From: Parafilimonas sp.
GTDB lineage: Bacteria > Bacteroidota > Bacteroidia > Chitinophagales > Chitinophagaceae
Reading direction: 5' to 3'
DNA length: 10,599 nt
Assembly: GCA_025927795.1 (NCBI GenBank)
Contig: JAICKT010000140.1
Location: 1-10,599 of the forward strand
A model generated the notes under the pieces. It had not been told where the DNA came from, did no database searches, and saw nothing but the letters and a program-made list of their open reading frames with translations. Made by a program: the position numbers and the translations under genes. Shown piece after piece: positions 1 through 5,778 of the stretch; position 1 is the stretch's first letter, and the number at the start of each line of letters is the position of its first letter.

Positions 1-2268
1 CGCTTGCAGGAATTACTCGAAGAAACGCAATCGCAATCAGAAGAATTACAATCGCAACATTCAGAATTAGAAAATATAAATGCTGAACTTGAAATGCAGG
101 CAGAAAAGCTGCAGGCTTCTGAAGAAGAATTAAAAGTGCAGCAGGAAGAATTGCAGCAGGCTAACCAGGAATTGGAAGAACGAAGCAGGTTGCTCGAAGA
201 AAAAAATGAACTGATAATGGAGCGCAACCTTGAAGTGCAGGCAAAAGCAAAAGAGCTTGAAATAAGCACAAGATATAAATCAGAATTTCTTGCAAACATG
301 TCTCATGAATTAAGAACGCCGCTTAATTCTATTTTGCTTTTATCAAGATTACTTGCTGAAAATACTCAAAGTAATTTAAGCAGCGACCAGGTTGAATACG
401 CTAATGTAATTCAGAACTCAGGCAACAGTTTGCTGACATTAATAAATGAAATACTTGATCTTTCAAAGATAGAAGCAGGTAAAATGGAGCTTGAATTTAC
501 TGACTTTAATGTTCGTGATCTGGCTAATGAATTACATTCTTTATTTCAACCCATTGCAAAAGACAAGGATATTTCTTTTAATATACATGTGCAAAACAAT
601 GTTGTTCAAAAAATAGAAACAGATCGTTTGCGGCTTGAACAAATTATGCGTAACCTTATTTCCAATGCTTTAAAATTTACAAAGCATGGTTCGGTTACTG
701 TTGATATTACAAGTAACGATACTACAATTTCATTTGCGGTTAAGGATACAGGAATTGGAATATCAAAAGAAAAACATCAAACTATTTTTGAAGCTTTTCA
801 GCAGGCAGATGGTTCTACACGAAGACAATACGGCGGCACAGGTCTTGGCTTATCAATAAGTCGCCAACTGGCAAAATTTTTAGGTGGAGAAATAGTATTA
901 AACAGCGAAGAGGGAAAAGGCAGCGAGTTTATACTTACCATTCCGTTAAATAAAAGCATAGTTTATAAAGCCGCAGAAAAAGAAATTGAAACTTCTGCAC
1001 CTCCGGAAATAATTGTTGAAAATAACAGCCGGCAATTTGTTTCTAATGTTATACCTGCATCAATACCGGATGATAGGGATAATATAAATACAAATGATAA
1101 AGTAATATTGATTGTTGAAGACGATATAATATTTGCAAAATCGTTGCTTCAATTCTCACGAAGAAATAATTACAAAGGTGTAGTTGCAGTAAGAGGTGAT
1201 GAAGGTGTTGCATTTGCTGAAAAATATCATCCCGTTGGTATTTTGCTCGATATTCAATTGCCTGTTAAAAATGGTTGGGAAGTAATGAAAGAATTAAAAG
1301 CGAACCCATTTACGCGCCATATTCCGGTGCATATTATGTCTGCTTTTGATTCAAAAACTAAAAGTTTGTCAGAAGGCGCAAGTGATTTTATTAATAAGCC
1401 TGCAATATTTGATAAAATGAGCGAAATTTTTAAGAAGATAGAAGAGGCATTAAGCCGCCATCCGCAAAAAGTTCTTATTGTTGAAGAAAATATAAAACAT
1501 GCGCAGGCACTTGCATATTTTTTAGAAACAAGCAACATTGTTTCAGAAATAAAAAATTCAGTTGAAGATACCATAGAGGCGCTTAGCAATAAAGATCTTG
1601 ACTGCGTAATTCTGGATACAGGCTCATACGGGCAGGAATTAAATGATAAGCTTCAGGAGATAAAGACAATACCTGAACTGAAGGATATTCCGCTTATAGT
1701 TTTTACAGGAAGAAATTTATCCTACACTGAAGAAATGCGCATGAAACAATATGCAGATTCAATAGTTGTAAAAACAGCACATTCTTATCAGCGCATACTG
1801 GATGAAGTTTCGCTGTTTTTACATCTTGTAGAAGAAGGCAGAAAAGACAAAAAAACTTCCAGGTATAAAAAAATGGGCGAGTTGGGTGAAGTGTTGAAAA
1901 ATAAAACTGTTTTAATTGCTGATGATGATGTGCGAAATATTTATTCTTTAACCAGCTCGCTTGAACAATATGGTATGAATGTAGTTTCTGCTATTGACGG
2001 AAAAGAAGCATTAAAACAGTTAGAAGCAAATAAAGTAAATATTGTTTTAATGGATATGATGATGCCTGAAATGGATGGCTATGAATCTATAAAACATATT
2101 CGCGCAAACAGAAAATATAAAAGGCTCCCTGTAATTGCGGTAACAGCAAAAGCCATGACAGGAGACAGGGAAAAATGTATTAAAGCCGGTGCATCAGACT
2201 ACATTACAAAACCGGTAGATGTTGATCAGCTTACATCATTATTAAGAGTTTGGTTGTACCAAGTATAA
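1..2268 (+). CDS. Hybrid sensor histidine kinase with three receiver domains (5'-partial)
   Basis: C-terminal part of a large hybrid kinase; the frame is open to the left edge, so the real start and sensory domains lie outside. Numbering counts the TTG codon at position 4 as residue 1. Residues 1-85 are a Glu/Gln-rich coiled coil. A HisKA domain follows, with phospho-acceptor His101 in SHELRTP, then an HATPase_c domain with the N-box Asn221 in ISNALKF, G1 box DTGIGIS from residue 248, and G2 box GGTGLGLSIS at 277-286. Three receivers follow: REC1 (about 368-480; E372/D373, D416, K465), REC2 (about 490-608; E494/E495, D538, K590, divergent around the phosphosite), and REC3 (about 635-752; D640/D641, D684 in LMDMMMP, K736). 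Autophosphorylation and relay between domains are expected from the family. The signal is unknown because the input region is missing. The cheR and cheB genes directly downstream suggest a shared pathway. Domain identity is secure; partner and output are not. Confidence 0.95.
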   Translation, partial: RLQELLEETQSQSEELQSQHSELENINAELEMQAEKLQASEEELKVQQEELQQANQELEERSRLLEEKNELIMERNLEVQAKAKELEISTRYKSEFLANMSHELRTPLNSILLLSRLLAENTQSNLSSDQVEYANVIQNSGNSLLTLINEILDLSKIEAGKMELEFTDFNVRDLANELHSLFQPIAKDKDISFNIHVQNNVVQKIETDRLRLEQIMRNLISNALKFTKHGSVTVDITSNDTTISFAVKDTGIGISKEKHQTIFEAFQQADGSTRRQYGGTGLGLSISRQLAKFLGGEIVLNSEEGKGSEFILTIPLNKSIVYKAAEKEIETSAPPEIIVENNSRQFVSNVIPASIPDDRDNINTNDKVILIVEDDIIFAKSLLQFSRRNNYKGVVAVRGDEGVAFAEKYHPVGILLDIQLPVKNGWEVMKELKANPFTRHIPVHIMSAFDSKTKSLSEGASDFINKPAIFDKMSEIFKKIEEALSRHPQKVLIVEENIKHAQALAYFLETSNIVSEIKNSVEDTIEALSNKDLDCVILDTGSYGQELNDKLQEIKTIPELKDIPLIVFTGRNLSYTEEMRMKQYADSIVVKTAHSYQRILDEVSLFLHLVEEGRKDKKTSRYKKMGELGEVLKNKTVLIADDDVRNIYSLTSSLEQYGMNVVSAIDGKEALKQLEANKVNIVLMDMMMPEMDGYESIKHIRANRKYKRLPVIAVTAKAMTGDREKCIKAGASDYITKPVDVDQLTSLLRVWLYQV

Positions 2269-2341
2269 GCTTATTTAATTGTTAGCAGAAGGCTGGCATT
2301 ATTATTAATGTAATACAAACTAATAGATTAAAATAAGCCAC
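2269..2341 (+). promoter_or_regulatory. Structured gap before cheR: long-range inverted repeat plus inner hairpin
   Basis: GCTTATTT at 2269-2276 is perfectly complementary to AAATAAGC at 2331-2338. The pairing continues with AAT/ATT after a one-base bulge, giving an outer stem of about 11 bp. Inside it, CATTA (2297-2301) and TAATG (2306-2310) form a short hairpin with loop TTAT. The right arm ends three bases before the GTG start of cheR, so a folded leader could influence its translation. There is no T-tract after either stem, so it does not look like an intrinsic terminator. The arms are AT-rich and chance pairing is possible. Confidence 0.3.
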
Positions 2342-3160
2342 GTGGAATTTAATATTATAAAAGATGACGAGCTTGATTTATTAGTAAATTCTCTTTCTGA
2401 TTATGGATATGATTTCACGAATTATGCAAGAGCATCTTTAAAAAGAAGGATAAACCGCCTGTTAACTATTGACAGGATACCAAGTTTTGCAGAATTGTTT
2501 TATCGTGTAAAAAACGAAGAAGAATATCTTACCCATGTAATAGAAGAGCTTACAGTGAATGTAACAGAAATGTTTCGTGATCCGTATGTTTTTAAATTTC
2601 TAAGAGAAAAAGTTTTACCCGTTCTTGCTACACATCCTTTTATACGCATATGGCATGCGGGCTGCGCCACAGGCGAAGAAGTGTATTCAATGGCAATTTT
2701 GCTTGAAGAAGCAAACCTGCTTCATAAATCTTTAATATATGCAACAGATATAAATCCTTCGGTAATTGAAAATATAAAGCGCGGTATTTTTTCGCTGGGT
2801 AATTTGAAACAATATTCAGAAAATTATATTTTATCAGGAGGTAAAAAAGATTTCTCTGCTTATTATACTGCCAAATACGACTTCGCAAAATTTGATAATC
2901 GTTTAAAATCTAAAATGGTTACTGCAACACATAATCTTGTTTCAGACAGATCATTCAACGAATTTCAATTGATCTTTTGCCGCAATGTGCTTATTTATTT
3001 TGATAAAGTTTTGCAGGATAAAGTGCTTACACTTTTTGATGAAAGCCTTGAAAAACTTAGCTTTCTTGTGCTTGGTTCTAAAGAAAATTTAGGGTTTTCT
3101 AAAGTAGCCAATAATTTTATGCAGTTGGATAAAGAAAAAATATGGCGCAAAATAAAATAG
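2342..3160 (+). CDS. cheR: CheR-type S-adenosylmethionine-dependent protein-glutamate methyltransferase
   Basis: The product transfers a methyl group from S-adenosylmethionine to glutamate side chains of signalling proteins. The 272-residue length is close to classical CheR. The N-terminal helical domain has the basic stretch LKRR near residues 33-36 and the NVTEMFRD segment at 73-80, which matches the NxTxFFR region of the family. The Rossmann domain carries the SAM-binding loop AGCATGEE (106-113), acidic D136 in ATDI, FCRNVLIYF (212-220) and GSKENLG (246-252). The start is GTG at 2342: an in-frame stop lies at 2324-2326, no ATG lies between, and the protein begins properly there. No strong ribosome binding site is visible. 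It overlaps cheB by 19 nt, which suggests coupled translation. No chemoreceptor with a C-terminal pentapeptide is present here, so the substrate is unknown; the neighbouring kinase is a candidate. Confidence 0.93.
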   Translation: MEFNIIKDDELDLLVNSLSDYGYDFTNYARASLKRRINRLLTIDRIPSFAELFYRVKNEEEYLTHVIEELTVNVTEMFRDPYVFKFLREKVLPVLATHPFIRIWHAGCATGEEVYSMAILLEEANLLHKSLIYATDINPSVIENIKRGIFSLGNLKQYSENYILSGGKKDFSAYYTAKYDFAKFDNRLKSKMVTATHNLVSDRSFNEFQLIFCRNVLIYFDKVLQDKVLTLFDESLEKLSFLVLGSKENLGFSKVANNFMQLDKEKIWRKIK

Positions 3161-3735
3161 AATATAAAGTAGTTGTGGTTGGTGGTTCTGCAGGAAGCCT
3201 TGATATAATTTTAAAAATTATCAGCAATGCAGATGCAACCGGCAGCATTTTATATATAATCGTTATCCATCGAAAAAATGATACTAATTCTATGCTTCCG
3301 GGTTTGTTTTCTTCGCGCACAAAACTTAAAGTAAAAGAAGTAGAAGATAAAGATTACATATTACCCGGGCACATATACATTGCTCCGCCTGATTATCATT
3401 TATTATTAGAAAATGAACATACTTTTTCATTAGACGCTTCAGAAAAGATTTATTTTAGCCGCCCGAGCATAGATGTAACTTTTGAATCTGTTGCTGAAAT
3501 TTTTGGCGCTTCTGCAATTGGTGTGTTATTATCAGGTGCTAATGCAGATGGAGCGCATGGTTTAAGCACAATACATCGGGCAGGTGGTTTTACAATTGTG
3601 CAGGACCCGAAATCTGCAGAAGCAGATTATATGCCGCGGCAAGCCATTGATAAATTAAAGCCGGATATAGTTATAAGTGCAGATAAAATCCCGGATTTTT
3701 TAAAAAATTTAATTTTAACGCCACACAACAATTAA
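3142..3735 (+). CDS. cheB: Stand-alone CheB-type protein-glutamate methylesterase (no receiver domain)
   Basis: Catalytic domain of CheB, which hydrolyses glutamate methyl esters made by CheR and can deamidate glutamine. All three catalytic positions are visible: nucleophile S16 in GGSAGS, H43 in VIHR, and D136 in GANADGAHG. The substrate-side segment SRPSIDV (106-112) and the late MPRQA segment (164-168) are also conserved. At 197 residues it is only the esterase domain; classical CheB has an N-terminal receiver that controls the enzyme by phosphorylation, and this protein lacks it. Control may therefore come through protein contact, for example with receivers of the adjacent kinase; this is inference. 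The ATG lies inside the end of cheR (19-nt overlap), placing both in one operon. The TAA is followed after 5 nt by the thioredoxin-like gene. Confidence 0.92.
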   Translation: MAQNKIEYKVVVVGGSAGSLDIILKIISNADATGSILYIIVIHRKNDTNSMLPGLFSSRTKLKVKEVEDKDYILPGHIYIAPPDYHLLLENEHTFSLDASEKIYFSRPSIDVTFESVAEIFGASAIGVLLSGANADGAHGLSTIHRAGGFTIVQDPKSAEADYMPRQAIDKLKPDIVISADKIPDFLKNLILTPHNN

Positions 3736-3740
3736 ATTAA

Positions 3741-4226
3741 ATGAATAAGAAAATAGTATTAACCTTGTTTGCTTTGAATGTTTGCATTAGCGTTTTTACA
3801 CAACAAAATAAAACAGGCATAGCGCCTTTTAAAATTACTTTGCTTAATGGCAAATCTTATACGTACACCCAGCTTAAAAAAAATACAGAAACTATTTTAA
3901 TTTATTTTTCGCCAACCTGCGATCACTGTAAAGATTTTACCACCGAACTTCTAAAACATGAAAGCGCTTTAAAAGATAAACAAATTATAATGGTTACTTA
4001 CGTGCCTGTTGAAGAAATAAAACCATTTGATTCGTTGTATCACATTTCGTCCAAACCCAATTTTAAAATTGGAACAGAAGGTTATTCCTTCATTGTAAGA
4101 AAATATTATAATGTAGAACGGTTTCCTTACATAGTTATATACAACAAGCAAATGAAATTTGTAAAAAACTTGTCGCCAACAGAACAACCTGAAGTATTAG
4201 CAAAGGAAATTGTAAGCGTGAAATAA
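3741..4226 (+). CDS. Exported thioredoxin-like (TlpA-type) thiol-disulfide protein
   Basis: The 161-residue protein begins with a Sec-type signal sequence (KK at 3-4, then a hydrophobic core to about residue 19, cleavage probably near the QQ at 21-22), so it is likely periplasmic. The thioredoxin fold is indicated by SPTCDHCKDF, with redox pair C60/C63 as CDHC, a preceding beta strand ILIYF, and the cis-proline segment ERFPYIVIYN with P129. It resembles TlpA/ResA-like or AhpC/TSA-superfamily proteins that reduce or shuffle disulfides in the cell envelope; the partner cannot be told from sequence. C15 in the signal region does not sit in a convincing lipobox. The gene starts 5 nt after cheB and is probably in the same transcript, although a functional link to signalling is unproven. 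It ends 46 nt before the start of a terminator that serves the opposite strand. Confidence 0.82.
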   Translation: MNKKIVLTLFALNVCISVFTQQNKTGIAPFKITLLNGKSYTYTQLKKNTETILIYFSPTCDHCKDFTTELLKHESALKDKQIIMVTYVPVEEIKPFDSLYHISSKPNFKIGTEGYSFIVRKYYNVERFPYIVIYNKQMKFVKNLSPTEQPEVLAKEIVSVK

Positions 4227-4272
4227 AATAATTGTTTGTTTAGTGAAAACCATTTTTTGTATTTGAAGAAAT

Positions 4273-4299
4273 AAAAAAACCTCTGCGTTAAACAGAGGC
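4273..4299 (-). terminator. Intrinsic terminator of tRNA-Leu
   Basis: Read on the minus strand, CCTCTG (4298-4293) pairs with CAGAGG (4285-4280) around a 7-nt loop, and seven T residues follow (4279-4273). It starts three bases past the tRNA 3' end. The T-tract lies only on the minus-strand side, so the element acts on the tRNA transcript and not obviously on the rightward gene that ends at 4226. Confidence 0.85.
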
Positions 4300-4301
4300 T
4301 G

Positions 4302-4385
4302 TGCCCACGAAAGGAATCGAACCTTCACTTTCTTGCGAAAACCAGATTTTGAGTCTGGCGCGTCTACCAATTCCGCCACATGGGC
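4302..4385 (-). tRNA. tRNA-Leu, anticodon CAA
   Basis: An 84-nt class II tRNA, folded by eye on the minus strand. The acceptor stem GCCCATG pairs with CGTGGGC (7 bp with one T-G pair), and the D stem is GCG/CGC with a GG-containing loop. The anticodon stem CCAGA/TCTGG holds loop CTCAAAA, giving anticodon CAA (bases 4351-4349), which reads UUG. The long variable arm TTTC-GCAA-GAAA is typical of leucine tRNA. The T stem GAAGG/CCTTT holds loop TTCGATT. The discriminator base is A at 4302, as expected for tRNA-Leu. The 3' CCA is not encoded, so nucleotidyltransferase must add it. Confidence 0.97.
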
Positions 4386-4399
4386 TTAAAAAAAAAGTG

Positions 4400-4431
4400 C
4401 AATAATACGTTGCTGCGTTAATTCAGCCAAA
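4400..4431 (-). promoter_or_regulatory. Predicted Bacteroidota-type promoter of tRNA-Leu
   Basis: On the minus strand TTTG (4431-4428) is followed after 20 nt by TATTATTG (4407-4400). This fits the TTTG / TAnnTTTG promoter pattern of Bacteroidota with one mismatch. It ends 14 nt before the tRNA 5' end at 4385, leaving room for a short leader. The site was found by eye; the start of transcription has not been shown. Confidence 0.5.
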
Positions 4432-4628
4432 CACATTATTGGCAACATTTCTTTTTTGGAAAAAAAATATTCCGGATAATTTTAAAAAACTTTTTCATTG
4501 CCTGTTCACTAAATTCAAAGTTATGTCGTGAAAATTTATTGGACTACTTTTACACACATTTAAACAAATTTTTTAGCGCAAACCAATTAATGGTTCTTTT
4601 TTTGAGCACTCTTAATCAAATATAAAAT

Positions 4629-5084
4629 ATGGCGCAAATACAACAAGGTGATACAGTAAAAGTTCATTATCATGGTCGTCTTACAGATGGAACAATTTTC
4701 GACAGCAGCGAAGGACGCCAGCCACTGGAATTTAAGGTAGGCAGCGGAATGGTTATAAAAGGTTTTGATGAAAGCGTAAAAGGAATGAGTGTGGGTGAAA
4801 AGAAAACAGTTTCAATACCGGTAAACGATGCATACGGGCCAAGACAACAGGAAATGGTTATACCATTTGAACGTAAAAATTTTCCACCCGATATTGAACC
4901 TGAAGTAGGAATGACATTAAATATGCATAGTGAAGATGGCAATACTTTGCCCGTTGTAATTGCCGAAGTAAATGCAGATACAATTTTGCTTGATGCCAAT
5001 CATCCGCTTGCAGGCGAAGATTTAATTTTTGATATTGAAGTAGTTGATGTAAAAGGAAAAAGCCCGCTTATTATAATGCCGTAA
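4629..5084 (+). CDS. SlyD-like FKBP-type peptidyl-prolyl cis-trans isomerase
   Basis: A cytoplasmic prolyl isomerase and probable folding helper. The 151 residues show the split FKBP fold typical of SlyD: an N-terminal FKBP part (about 1-70, with VHYHGRLTDGTIFDSS and VIKGFDESVKGM), an inserted IF chaperone domain (about 72-122), and the return to the FKBP core through NHPLAGEDLIFDIEV (124-138). Likely active-site residues include Y14, F24, D25, I43, Y69 and F134. No signal peptide is present. It stops soon after the core, so it lacks the long His/Cys-rich metal-binding tail of E. coli SlyD and is not expected to serve nickel delivery in the same way. It is transcribed alone between a divergent tRNA and a convergent gene. 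TACTTTTA at 4545-4552 is a weak promoter candidate, without a good upstream TTTG. Confidence 0.9.
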   Translation: MAQIQQGDTVKVHYHGRLTDGTIFDSSEGRQPLEFKVGSGMVIKGFDESVKGMSVGEKKTVSIPVNDAYGPRQQEMVIPFERKNFPPDIEPEVGMTLNMHSEDGNTLPVVIAEVNADTILLDANHPLAGEDLIFDIEVVDVKGKSPLIIMP

Positions 5085-5086
5085 AA

Positions 5087-5110
5087 CAGTTTGCAGTTTG
5101 TAGTTTACAG
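5087..5110. repeat. Short degenerate heptad repeat (CAGTTTG type)
   Basis: CAGTTTG at 5087-5093 is repeated exactly at 5094-5100, then as TAGTTTA at 5101-5107, then a partial CAG. It starts two bases after the FKBP stop codon, in the short gap between two convergent genes. It is the smaller of two 7-nt-period tracts in the window. Confidence 0.6.
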
Positions 5111-5129
5111 TAATTTTATTTATGTAAAT
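5103..5129. terminator. Weak possible bidirectional terminator between convergent genes
   Basis: TTTACA (5104-5109) pairs with TGTAAA (5123-5128), with a further G-T pair outside (5103/5129), around an AT-rich 13-nt loop. It lies in the 53-nt gap between the convergent FKBP and membrane-protein genes, where a terminator is expected. The stem is AT-rich and there is no clean T-tract, so the call rests mainly on position. Confidence 0.25.
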
Positions 5130-5137
5130 ATTGAACT

Positions 5138-5686
5138 TTAAGCTTTTCTTCTGTTTAACCACCATCCAAGCCATAAACCGGTTAATCCCCAACTTACCAT
5201 GTAATCAGTAAAATGTGCGCCAACATCAAACATTTCGTACCAGATATGTTGCGTATATGTGCCATGCAAAAAAATGATCAACCCTAAAAAAATTGCAGCA
5301 AGAAAAGTTTTGCCAAAAGTGTTTTTTGTAAATCCTGCCAATATCCAGCAGAATAATAAAACCATTATAAAATTGGTGACAAGATTTTTTACCATATTTA
5401 TAACCATGTTCGTATTCTGCGATTGGTGATATTGTAATTGAACCCACGGCTTGCCCTGTGTTTGCTGCATGTATGCACTGTTTTCACTCATAGATGCGCC
5501 GGGCGGCGGCATTGGCATTAAATAACCTCCGCTTGAATCGAACTGTGTACTTAAATAACTAAGTATACTATCTTGTTTTGGAGTGTATTGCTGAGCCGCC
5601 TTATGCAGATTAAGAACACCCCATGAAAGAAACTGAAATACAAAAATGATAATTGCGCCAATTAAAGCACCAGTAAATAATTTCAT
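5138..5686 (-). CDS. Putative four-helix membrane protein of unknown function
   Basis: I do not recognise this family. The 182-residue product has four likely membrane segments: about 5-25, 103-119, 126-141 and 162-177. Between the first and second lies a soluble region of about 75 residues containing YTPKQDSILSYL (34-45) and a Met/Pro/Gly-rich stretch near 53-65 (MPMPPPG at 58-64). Aromatic residues are common in the last part, and the C-terminus ends with the basic LNRRKA, probably cytoplasmic. The ATG at 5686 gives a proper membrane start directly after a short KLF leader. No cysteine motif, metal site or enzyme signature is obvious. The gene diverges from pepT with a 92-nt gap and converges on the FKBP gene. 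It could be an anchored first helix with a periplasmic loop; topology is inferred from hydrophobicity only. Confidence 0.8.
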   Translation of the reverse strand: MKLFTGALIGAIIIFVFQFLSWGVLNLHKAAQQYTPKQDSILSYLSTQFDSSGGYLMPMPPPGASMSENSAYMQQTQGKPWVQLQYHQSQNTNMVINMVKNLVTNFIMVLLFCWILAGFTKNTFGKTFLAAIFLGLIIFLHGTYTQHIWYEMFDVGAHFTDYMVSWGLTGLWLGWWLNRRKA

Positions 5687-5696
5687 ACAGCAAGGT

Positions 5697-5728
5697 TTTG
5701 ACAGATGAAAATAAAGAATTTATTATTT
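5697..5728 (+). promoter_or_regulatory. Weak promoter candidate for pepT
   Basis: TTTG at 5697-5700 is followed after 20 nt by TATTATTT at 5721-5728, the same spacing as in the tRNA-Leu promoter and a related second box, but with two mismatches to TAnnTTTG. It sits 50 nt before the pepT ATG. In such AT-rich DNA a chance match is quite possible. Confidence 0.28.
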
Positions 5729-5778
5729 TATAGTAAAACATTTATTTAAGCTGTTTATTTGTTTTTGAAATTGATATT

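Noticed and set aside
4..6. TTG at position 4 as the true start of the kinase
   Set aside because: The frame is open to the first base and the region is a mid-protein coiled coil; the gene clearly begins before the window.
1254..1589. 111-residue minus-strand reading frame
   Set aside because: It lies wholly antisense to receiver domains of the kinase and shows no domain or codon pattern of its own.
2342..3735. Flagellar chemotaxis operon
   Set aside because: No receptor, CheA, CheW, CheY-only or flagellar gene is visible; the genes adjoin a hybrid kinase instead.
3741..3803. Lipoprotein signal for the thioredoxin-like protein (C15)
   Set aside because: LNVC is a poor lipobox and the hydrophobic core continues beyond the cysteine, so ordinary Sec export is more likely.
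4197..4379. Minus-strand reading frame of 60 residues starting MAELVDAPDSKSG
   Set aside because: It is the translation of the tRNA-Leu gene and its flanks, a frequent false gene.
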